A stretch of DNA of 45,413 bases from Tubiluchus corallicola (Eukaryota; Priapulida; Priapulimorpha; Priapulimorphida; Tubiluchidae). The position numbers and the translations under genes are program-made. The stretch spans positions 374,001-419,413 of the forward strand of contig JAQGDQ010000007.1 of NCBI GenBank assembly GCA_030141605.1, written 5' to 3'. Of this stretch, positions 35,801 through 45,413 are shown one piece after another (within the stretch, counting starts at the first letter, position 1; the number at the start of each line of letters is the position of its first letter). The notes under the pieces are model-generated. The model ran no database searches. It was not told the origin of the DNA and saw nothing but the letters and a program-made list of their open reading frames with translations.

Positions 35801-37289
35801 TAACTCTGTCAGGTAACCCTGCCAGGAGAGTCTCTGGCTTGGATAAAGCTAGTCATAGACCTGCTTCCATAGTCATTGATACTGAACAAGTATAGTGCCG
35901 TACTGAATAAGTATAGTTATGCTGTTCTCTACTAGTGGAGCAATGTTGTGTAGGCAGCAGGTTGGCATGTAAATGGAAGGCTCTCCTGTCTTGAGTTGGT
36001 TGCACAGTGTTAAACTCTAGGAGACCAGGGCAAGTGCACCAGAGAGACCATAGATACCTGTAGCGTATTATGCTCATACATGAACTGAAATGTTCTGGCT
36101 AGATTCTTATTTGATGCAAAATATAAAATTAAACATTTAACTTTGACTTTGCTTTTGAATTATTCTGGTTGTGCTTTATGACAATACACCTTCACATGAA
36201 CAAACACACTGTCTCACTATAACTTGCTAAAAATTAGCTTAATTGTACACATGGATCCACAATTGTACATTATTGTTGGTCTTCAAGACTAACAAATGTG
36301 AGTGTGTGCCACCATACCCCTAGACAAGCATACGTAACACCACCATACACCAAGTGCGCCACACTACAATATTATCCTTTGTTTCATGTGCTCAAGATCT
36401 GCCCTGTTCAGTGCAATGCAGACTATTTTCGAAACACAGACTAATTAAATACCGAAAAAACACAAAAAAGTGCACTTTAAAATGAGTCTGTGTAAGATAA
36501 TTGTTTAATTTGTATATTTAGTTTCTTGTGTGTCATAACGGTCAATCTGCTATCGAGTAAACCCATATTCCAGATTTCAGAATTTAGATATTTAAATTTT
36601 TACTGATTAGTTAAGATTAAAAACCAATGTTGTTAATGTTTTTAGATTACATTGAACTTGGCATTGGCATCACGGGTTGTTGGGAAAATAAAGATCCAGA
36701 TGCTGCAGGCATCCATCAGGGTGAATCTGACATGCCATATAAAACTTACTTCATAAATTTGACGCCAGAAAGATGCATTTCGCACTGTTTGGACTTTAAC
36801 TATGCATATGCAGGCCTACAGGGTGGCACTTATTGTTTTTGTGGAAAAAAGTATGGACGATATGGACCTGCCAGGAATCCATGTAACCTGAAATGTGGCA
36901 GCGAAAGTGAGCTGTGCAATTTGAGTAACAAATCTTGTATAACTTGTGGTGGCGAATGGGCAATGACAGTTGTACAAACTTCAGGTGAGTATTTATACCA
37001 CATTTCTTTGGTTTAGTAGTTGATAGTGGTTATTACCTGTCATTTTCACTATTAGAGAAGATGAGAGTCATATTCTCATATAAAACAGAACTTTGTGCCC
37101 ATGCTTTTACAACACTTTATTGTGTTTGCATTATTCAAGAGAAATCTTAAAGGCAAAGAGGCTGAGACTTATTTATTTTGAGATAATACACAAAATTAAA
37201 TTAAACAGCTTCACAATATTATTGTACTATGTATTTTTAAGCACATGCTTTGCACTGAAGTCTACAGGGATGACAGAAAGATAGGTAGT

Positions 37290-37370
<81 letters not shown>

Positions 37371-40300
37371 AGGGAGGGAGGGAGGGAGAGGGGGAGAGAG
37401 ACAGAGAGAGGAGAGAGAAAGAAAGAGAGAGACTTGATTTTTTATGTGCACTGCATTTGTTTTTTATACTTGTCTGTTGATTTCTTTTTAAACAGCAATA
37501 TATTTGCAAGTTACTTGTTACTTCTTAGACTATCTTCCTGGCGAGCCTCTAGGTAGTAGTTGTTACAAAGCAGCATCAAGTATCATCTTGCAAGATCACT
37601 TTGAGTCATTTGGCATGTCTCCCAGGATGTGCATATATCACTGCTATGAAATAGGTACTGCTATGATATTTGCATATAAACTTAGGCTACAGTTAGCTTC
37701 TTATGGCAAAGTTTAATTTTTTCACATTTTCTTCGTTTCAGTTGAAATTTGTTTAAATTTTTAGCAATTATGAATTTAATTCATTAATAACCAATAAACT
37801 GAAATTATGAATAATTAATTAATTACACATTTTTCTGGTTTTGAAATAATTACAAAGAAAAATTTAACAAGTTAATAAGTATTCTAAAGTGAGTAATCTA
37901 ACAACTGGTGATGCTGGCACGTAATATTAAATTTAAACCTTTCATGGTCACAAGGGTCTGTGCAGCCTAATGTTGGACGTAATATCTAAAGGTTTTTTTC
38001 CTCAAATGTAGGCTTTGTCCTGACTTTTTCTCATTTCCTTCGTTTCATGTAAATTTCGTTTCAGAAATGTAATAATTGCATTCTCCTTTTGTTGTTGATG
38101 TTAAACGTGCTGGTACCAATGTGTTGTGAATTGATTTGGTATTTTTCCACTGGTAGCAGCACCATCTACAATTCCACTTCTGCCTCTCAAAATGTTGCAA
38201 TGCAATGCATGATAACTAGTTCAAACCATTGTAGGGCATCAGTTTGCGGTATTGGAGGGACCCACTACGTGCAAATGTGCAAATAACACTTATTTCGTCG
38301 ATGAAGTCGATGAAAAGTTCTGTGATGCAGCGTGCGGTGAAGTCTGGTTTGCTAGATCGCATTTCAGTTTCTGTGGTGGAAAGAACCACACTAGCGTGTA
38401 TAGGCTTTTCATTGGTAAGCAGTATATTTTAAAACTACCGGTACAGTTGTTGTGGTACTGCAATAAGTAAATGTGTTTGCTAATTGCTAGGTAAACAGCC
38501 TCTCAGATTTGCTCTAATCTGGAATGAAAGAATTCTATTTAGTTTCATTCAAATATCTACTAAAACTGTTTCACTTAGAATATATCCTTATGCTGGCCAC
38601 TACTTAAGCTTGATGGTCTAGAAGAGTGTGCTCTATGAAAGTCATAATATAATAAATATATACATCTATGTAATTATACATAATCACCCACAAGAACAGC
38701 ATATGCGAATTTAATCAAGCAGCTGTCTGGAAGCTATGGATATGTGGTACCACCGTTTTCTTAACATAAGGATGCCCTTGCACCCAGAAGATCTCACGGA
38801 AGAAATGTTGTAGATTATTATTGTGATGATCATATCATTGATTACTTTTGAACTTGTAGATGATATAAATAGGGTTTTATATACTTTGTTATAAATAAGT
38901 TTTTATATACTTTGTTGGTAAATCAAACTAACTACTGTACATAGAATACTTTCTCCTAAACCAATCTTTTTCAATCTTGTGGTGTTTTTTCTGGTGGTAG
39001 TGTTTCTCTTTTCTTGTGCTTTTTCCGAAAACTGCAACTGCTTATTACCTTAGGTACATATGTGCTTTCTTTGTTTGGAGAAAGGTACGCTACCCCCAGA
39101 TCCACAGCTTCCCGATAGCTTCTTGTTCAAGTTTGCACATGCTTTTTTGCAGATGATTTTTACAAGTTTAATTATTATTATGATGGCTCTATAGATTGTT
39201 GTGATTGTTTTATAGATTGTTGTGATGATTATAATGATTTTAAGTGCATGCTTTATTTTAGCTTGCTGCAAATAAATTGTTTAATATGTTTGTTACAACA
39301 GGTTTGGTTCTATAATATAAAGTTTGTTGTTGAGTATCTGTTTTTCATTTGTATCAACTTAGTCATTTCATGTTGTGTGTAGTATTTTATGTTTCATATT
39401 TTTGCTCTTATTTTTGCCTTGTTAATTGCAGCCTGGAAAGGAACTCGTCATGACTACAGAGGTTGCTGGCTATTTCCACCTTCCACGAGCTTTACAGTAA
39501 CTCTGAGTTCAAATACACCCTTTGAATGCCTGTATCTATGCAAATGGCAAGGTTATAGCAGCGGTACCACATATCCTTTTATAATTCAAGAATGGAAGAA
39601 TCAGCAGCATTTTTGCCACTGCGATACTTATGGTACAGGAAAAGCCCTTGAAAGTGCAGAGTTTTCCTGCCAAAGTTGCCAAGCTTCAGAAGGTGGTGTG
39701 TGTGGCAGCACGGGTCTTGCGGTGTACGCCACAAAATGTATGTTGGTAAATGAATGTTTCTTTAGTATACTAATCTTGTATCTTATTTGTATACATTGTT
39801 CTATACGTTTTTTAATTTTGCAATTGTTCCAGTTTGGATTCTTTCATCTTGACTAGGCACTTCCGTCTTCCATTTAAAGGTTTCCTTTTCAGTAGTTGGC
39901 ACAATAAGATTGGCTTTAATACTTCTGCTGAATTTTACTAAAGTAACAAATTTATTTTTATTTTAATGCTTTCTGATATTAAATTACATATTTAGATTTA
40001 GTGGTACCGATGTGTTACTGTGTATTTTGAATGTTGCCAATTTTCATTGAGCATCTTGAATTCTTCGTAAATCTTCCTAGAGCATTAGCATTTTTCCTAT
40101 TGACATTTTTCCATATCAACTGAAAAAGCCATTGTGTTATATGTAATCACTTATATGGCTATACTATATTTTGAGTTTATTTCATATTCACATAGGTAAA
40201 ATATGTTCGACTTGTTTTTTAATTGTTTTTAACTTATCTTAAAAATAAGATAGTGCTTTTCTGAGACTTGTCAGGTCATAATCATGAAGAAGACAAAGTG

Positions 40301-41889
40301 CCCATTAAATCTCAAGGGACACTGTGAAAAATAAAAGTTTTTGAGAGTTAATGGGCACTTTGTCTTGTTTTTAACTTTTCCTTTATTTTGTTTTGCAAGT
40401 GCAAAAGTGTCTAAATCAGTAATGCCTTTTCTTTTAATTACTTTGCTATAGAATGTTTGGTTGGTTAATGTGTTTAACTATTTCAGACCCAGAGCAATAT
40501 CACGGATGTTTTCATTATTACCAGCCGGATACATACTTTCCAGTTACTGTGTCACTTTCACAAGGATCTAGTAATTTAGACACAGACTGTTCAACAGTGT
40601 GTAGAAATAGGGGATATTTTTTTGCCAGTCTCTATTATACGCTGACTGGCACATACACATGTAAATGTGGCAATGGATTTTCATTTGAGAAACCTTCTAT
40701 AAGCTGTGAACAGTGTACAATGACAATACTTGGAACTTGTCCTGGCTCGTATTCAGTTCTTGTTTCCTCTACTGAAAGTAAGTTTCATTGTATTAATTGC
40801 TTACATACTGTGATGAGAAGCAATGCCGTGTGTCTTTACAATGTTTGCTTAACTGAAGTTAAGCACTACACTTCTTGGTTGGAAAGTGGGTGGCCACTAA
40901 CTGGGAGAACTTCTTCTGGGCAGTTCTTGTGTGTGATACTGCTTTAGCAACTTTTTCGTGAGCTAGAAATTTAAGCATTGCTGATGCCTTTACTGGGTCT
41001 GTGTCACATCTGAAAGGATTATCCTTAGCAATAAGTTCATTTTTGGTCATACCAGAACTGTTTAATATTTTTCATAAACCCTATATTAGATCCACTGTGC
41101 ATTATATATCAAACTGCATAAGTATTTTAAGCAACTTTCATTTTTTTAAACAGCTAATCGTTGCTGCCTGAACAGGCATGCATGGCTTAGTTCTCTTTAA
41201 TTTTGCAATATTCCATATCATTGTAATCCATAATGTATAACAGCAAACAATTCACTTCATAATTTAATAAACTGCCTAATCATAACAACAGAGGCAGTTT
41301 GTTGTGATAAACTTCCAGTTTACTCTGTGTTGAGTATGTGGTGTTCAATTGAACGTTACCTTTGAATGAAAGTGTTTATAAACAACTCAGTAGTTCTATG
41401 CATGGACCTCAACTCTCTAATTGTAATTTTTTAACACAGTACTGGCAGCACTAATTGTTTTTTCTACAGTTAGTCTACAAATGCACATCATGAAAAAGTT
41501 TTGTTAAAGAAAAAGCCTGGTGCCTAAATGTGTTAGGATTGGCAGACAAATGGGCTGCAGCTTTTTATTTTTTATTTCAGATTTTGTATTTGAATCAGAC
41601 AGTTTGGGTTGCTGGAAGGATGTCAGTGGACAACCTGACATGCCATATGCAGCTACAATCTCGAGCTTGACATCAGATGTGTGCAGGTCATATTGTTTGG
41701 AACTAGGCTATGCATATGCAGGTTTGGAAGGTGGAACAGAGTGCTATTGTGGTAATACATATGGTCGACACCTGGCTGCCGAAAACCCATGTAACAGGAA
41801 ATGTGGTACAGTTGGGCAGTGCAACAGTTATGACCCATCTTGCTCAACTTGTGGAGGAACTAATGCCTTAGAAGTATATCCCACAAATG
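23736..41889 (+). CDS. multi-WSC-domain secreted or membrane protein (partial, 3' end beyond window)
   Basis: Join of 23736-23799 (candidate), 27678-27989, 28291-28608, 34229-34525, 36646-36984, 37529-37654, 38235-38414, 39432-39737, 40487-40777 and 41581-41889: about 847 codons, with no stop before the last donor (GTAAGA, 41890). Eight WSC domains (Pfam PF01822) follow one another; each starts near a GC[WFY] motif and has the C-x(3)-C and CxC(G) cysteine pattern. WSC domains occur in fungal stress sensors, kremen and polycystin-1 and are thought to bind carbohydrate. Domains 4 and 8 are canonical (YAYAGL[QE]GGT.C[FY]CG); the others are divergent. No transmembrane segment is seen, but the C-terminus lies outside the window. 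All introns are phase 1. Confidence 0.85.
23800..24959 (+). other. 5' part of the long first intron of the WSC gene
   Basis: AT-rich DNA without recognised genes or elements. Open frames at 23949-24134 (TTG start) and 24544-24771 lack known domains. Confidence 0.35.
24960..25440. other. GC-rich island of unknown nature
   Basis: Roughly 480 bases are clearly richer in G and C than everything around them, with GGGCCCACCGGGCC near 25046, a run of about 11 G near 25220, and CGGCACCCC. The borders are abrupt. No long conserved frame, inverted termini or tRNA boxes were seen. It is probably a young insertion of a repeat family with its own base composition, or a regulatory island. Confidence 0.45.
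25588..25641. repeat. 27-bp tandem duplication
   Basis: Two identical 27-bp units, TGTAGGATGTTCGCATATTA plus TTGATTA, stand head to tail at 25588-25614 and 25615-25641. Downstream, 25680-25850 is G/T-rich with loosely repeated GGTTCGGGTTGGGA-like strings. Confidence 0.85.
26727..26825. repeat. (GA)n microsatellite
   Basis: About 100 bases of GA with a single early interruption (GAAAGTGAGA). The open frames across it encode Ser/Leu runs and are not genes. Confidence 0.97.
26931..27125. repeat. 28-bp tandem repeat
   Basis: Four clean units of 28 bp (TTATTCGTCAACTGTGAATA followed by AGATTCAG) run from 26967 to 27078, starting at 26967, 26995, 27023 and 27051, with degenerate copies on both sides. 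The unit contains TTATTC and GAATAA, so each copy can form a small hairpin. Confidence 0.88.
27432..27560. mobile_element. small dispersed repeat, copy B
   Basis: Second copy of the element at 10496-10640. The shared order of blocks runs from TGCATTTTCCATCTG through AAAATCAATAGG and GAATAACGCATAAGCGGGT to TATAAACTGATTTTATCT. It ends about 120 bases before the first WSC exon. Confidence 0.55.
27678..27989 (+). CDS. WSC domain 1 exon
   Basis: The acceptor is TGGTTTTCAG (27677) and the donor GTGAGT (27990); the exon is 312 bases and phase 1 at both ends. It encodes a divergent WSC domain: [39 protein letters not shown], then CPAC and CG. The CACGN core and the later paired cysteines identify the fold. 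It is the first domain after the putative signal peptide. Confidence 0.88.
28291..28608 (+). CDS. WSC domain 2 exon
   Basis: The acceptor is TTTTTGCAG (28290) and the donor GTAAAT (28609); 318 bases, phase 1-1. It encodes [44 protein letters not shown]. The usual CxCG is CHCD here, a divergent form. Possible N-glycosylation sites are NAS and NCS. Confidence 0.87.
28609..29580 (+). other. 5' part of the intron between WSC domains 2 and 3
   Basis: No exon was recognised. Bases 29060-29140 carry a tRNA-like string (GGTTAACCGAGTGGCTTG) within a 114-codon open frame (29043-29387), which may be the head of an unrecognised SINE. There is no WSC cysteine pattern here. Confidence 0.35.
29749..32141 (-). 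mobile_element. hAT DNA transposon with intact termini and 8-bp target duplications
   Basis: The element spans 29757-32133 (2377 bp). Its ends are inverted: CAGTTATTTTCAACC.. at the left and, reverse-complemented from the right, CAGTGTTTTTCAACC.., each followed by a GCCACGGCAC subterminal motif. Exact 8-bp direct repeats CTTTATAG flank it (29749-29756 and 32134-32141), the hallmark of hAT insertion. It carries a broken transposase gene on the minus strand and sits inside an older LINE within a WSC-gene intron. Confidence 0.93.
29913..31487 (-). pseudogene. hAT transposase (ZBED5/SCAND3-like), defective
   Basis: Reading from ATG 31487: a low-complexity acidic N-terminus; a BED-type zinc finger ([14 protein letters not shown], later [10 protein letters not shown]); a transposase body with [18 protein letters not shown] (catalytic-region Asp) and [19 protein letters not shown]; and a C-terminal hAT dimerisation region ([20 protein letters not shown]). 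Two lesions are visible. A 26-bp tandem duplication inside the zinc finger (31136-31190) shifts the frame. A junction near 30470 joins KERNPDE directly to [10 protein letters not shown] in another frame, where family members have roughly 130-170 residues, including the conserved TEVRWLS block. It is similar to domesticated ZBED5-like genes but is clearly not functional. Confidence 0.85.
32142..34228 (+). other. 3' part of the same intron, LINE remains and AT-rich DNA
   Basis: Apart from the LINE fragments described for the minus strand, 32380-32950 is AT-rich and unrecognised. It probably represents another insertion that split the reverse transcriptase. No host exon lies before the acceptor at 34228. 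Confidence 0.4.
34229..34525 (+). CDS. WSC domain 3 exon
   Basis: The acceptor is TTATTTTCCAG (34228) and the donor GTAAGT (34526); 297 bases, phase 1-1. It encodes [58 protein letters not shown]. The CLCSNG core replaces the usual CxCG. Sequons NYT, NRS and NNT suggest glycosylation. Confidence 0.88.
34622..36449 (-). mobile_element. candidate second pogo-like DNA transposon remnant
   Basis: TAATTAGTCTGTG near 34623-34635 is inverted as CACAGACTAATTA near 36434-36446. Further AGTCTGCGTGAAAAATTAG-like repeats lie at 34628-34720, and GAGTCTGTGTAAG near 36484. On the minus strand 34792-34845 reads [17 protein letters not shown] then a stop, an acidic tail like those ending pogo/tigger transposases, followed by AATAAA on that strand. 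The core catalytic region is not recognisable, and the exact ends and target duplication are uncertain. Confidence 0.35.
35480..35668. repeat. 17/18-bp minisatellite, each unit a small hairpin
   Basis: Eleven tandem units of TGCTGAATAAGCAGCCC (17 bp) or TGCTGAATAAGCAGCCAC (18 bp). In nearly all units CTGCT and AGCAG form a 5-bp stem around a GAATA loop. Unit length alternates, so no reading frame is kept along the array; the Leu/Gln-rich minus-strand frames are by-products. Confidence 0.93.
36646..36984 (+). CDS. WSC domain 4 exon (canonical)
   Basis: The acceptor is GTTTTTAG (36645) and the donor GTGAGT (36985); 339 bases, phase 1-1. It encodes [57 protein letters not shown]. This is the textbook WSC pattern and, with domain 8, the basis for the family call. 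Relative to domains 2, 3, 6 and 7 it has an extended C-terminal half with an additional cysteine pair (SCITCGG). Confidence 0.93.
37291..37432. repeat. (GA)n / (GGGA)n microsatellite
   Basis: A GA tract of about 70 bases passes into GGGA repeats (37363-37390) and then mixed purines. It lies 97 bases before WSC exon 5a. Confidence 0.97.
37529..37654 (+). CDS. WSC domain 5, N-terminal half exon
   Basis: The acceptor is TTACTTCTTAG (37528) and the donor GTACTG (37655); 126 bases, phase 1-1. It encodes [20 protein letters not shown].. to [10 protein letters not shown]: the first cysteine (SCY) and the C-x(3)-C pair of a WSC domain. The domain stops just before the position of YAYAGL in domains 4 and 8, and the missing half is the next exon. 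This is the only WSC domain in the window cut by an intron. Confidence 0.8.
38235..38414 (+). CDS. WSC domain 5, C-terminal half exon
   Basis: The acceptor is CATTGTAG (38234) and the donor GTAAGC (38415); 180 bases, phase 1-1. Joined to the previous exon it reads [14 protein letters not shown] then [15 protein letters not shown], aligning with [23 protein letters not shown] of domain 8. It ends with FCDAACG and FCGG. The polypyrimidine tract is weak, so this acceptor may be regulated. Confidence 0.8.
38415..39431 (+). other. intron between WSC domains 5 and 6
   Basis: AT-rich, with no gene or recognised transposon. A small TTTTATATACTTTGTT direct repeat occurs near 38875 and 38900. Confidence 0.4.
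39432..39737 (+). CDS. WSC domain 6 exon
   Basis: The acceptor is TTGTTAATTGCAG (39431) and the donor GTATGT (39738); 306 bases, phase 1-1. It encodes [49 protein letters not shown]. In the same frame, the sequence before the acceptor reads [14 protein letters not shown] from ATG 39389, resembling a signal peptide; see findings. Confidence 0.88.
39738..40486 (+). other. intron between WSC domains 6 and 7
   Basis: No gene. The only notable feature is the 77-nt hairpin at 40290-40366. Confidence 0.45.
40290..40366. other. 77-nt intronic hairpin (26-bp arms, 25-nt loop)
   Basis: Arms 40290-40315 (AAGACAAAGTGCCCATTAAA + TCTCAA) and 40341-40366 are reverse complements at 25 of 26 positions. The size and near-perfect stem fit either a pre-microRNA-like hairpin in the host intron or a very small MITE remnant. 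No expression evidence can be drawn from sequence. Confidence 0.6.
40487..40777 (+). CDS. WSC domain 7 exon
   Basis: The acceptor is ACTATTTCAG (40486) and the donor GTAAGT (40778); 291 bases, phase 1-1, the shortest undivided WSC exon. It encodes [61 protein letters not shown] is close to the canonical core. Confidence 0.88.
40778..41580 (+). other. intron between WSC domains 7 and 8
   Basis: No host exon. On the minus strand 41050-40859 encodes 63 codons ([18 protein letters not shown].., [11 protein letters not shown]) with unusually protein-like composition, so a transposon fragment is possible; no family was recognised. Confidence 0.35.
41581..41889 (+). CDS. WSC domain 8 exon (canonical, last in window)
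   Basis: The acceptor is TTTTTATTTCAG (41580) and the donor GTAAGA (41890); 309 bases, phase 1-1. It encodes [62 protein letters not shown]. It is the closest relative of domain 4 in this window. The donor shows that the gene continues, but no further exon is visible up to 45413. Confidence 0.93.

Positions 41890-45413
<3,524 letters not shown>

Larger units (their letters stand above)
34526..36645 (+). other. intron between WSC domains 3 and 4
   Basis: No host exon seen. It contains a candidate DNA transposon (34622-36449) and the hairpin minisatellite (35480-35668). An open frame at 34853-35233 (126 codons) has no known domain and appears to be transposon sequence read on the wrong strand. 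Confidence 0.45.

Overview
The window is animal (metazoan) nuclear DNA. It is AT-rich, its genes are split by many introns with GT..AG borders, and microsatellites, non-LTR retrotransposons and cut-and-paste DNA transposons sit in almost every intron and intergenic stretch. The species cannot be named from the sequence; an invertebrate is the best inference. No prokaryotic features, rRNA, functional tRNA or CRISPR array were seen.

Two host genes are supported, both on the plus strand. Gene 1 (coding exons 5984/6016 to 19710) is a complete eight-exon class I/II PLP-dependent aminotransferase whose exons join in frame to a 418-residue protein with all hallmark active-site motifs. It resembles the yeast YER152C / bacterial 2-aminoadipate-transaminase-like branch; its substrate is unknown. 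Gene 2 (about 23736 to 41889, continuing past the right edge) encodes a secreted or membrane protein with at least eight tandem WSC (cysteine-rich, putative carbohydrate-binding) domains. Seven domains occupy one exon each and one is split over two exons. Every domain exon is flanked by phase-1 introns, so each is a frame-neutral cassette. A 64-base exon at 23736-23799 fits as its signal-peptide exon.

Layout: 1-2140 is gene-free. 2140-3362 is a LINE copy that keeps ORF1 and the 3' tail but has lost ORF2. 3597-4022 is a MITE. Intron 1 of the aminotransferase gene holds a 42-bp minisatellite that includes a 125-bp higher-order repeat. Intron 4 (5.5 kb) holds a small dispersed repeat, a pogo-like DNA transposon remnant and a perfect 140-bp inverted repeat made from LINE 3' ends. 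19711-23735 is intergenic with a tRNA-derived SINE. The WSC gene's introns hold a GC-rich island, (GA)n tracts, a 28-bp array, a hAT element with intact 8-bp target duplications nested inside a decayed LINE, an 18-bp hairpin minisatellite, a 77-nt hairpin and, at the right edge, a LINE with degraded EN/RT ORFs.

The two genes show no evident functional link. The most interesting host biology is the modular WSC protein; the most interesting structures are the higher-order minisatellite, the perfect palindrome and the nested transposons.
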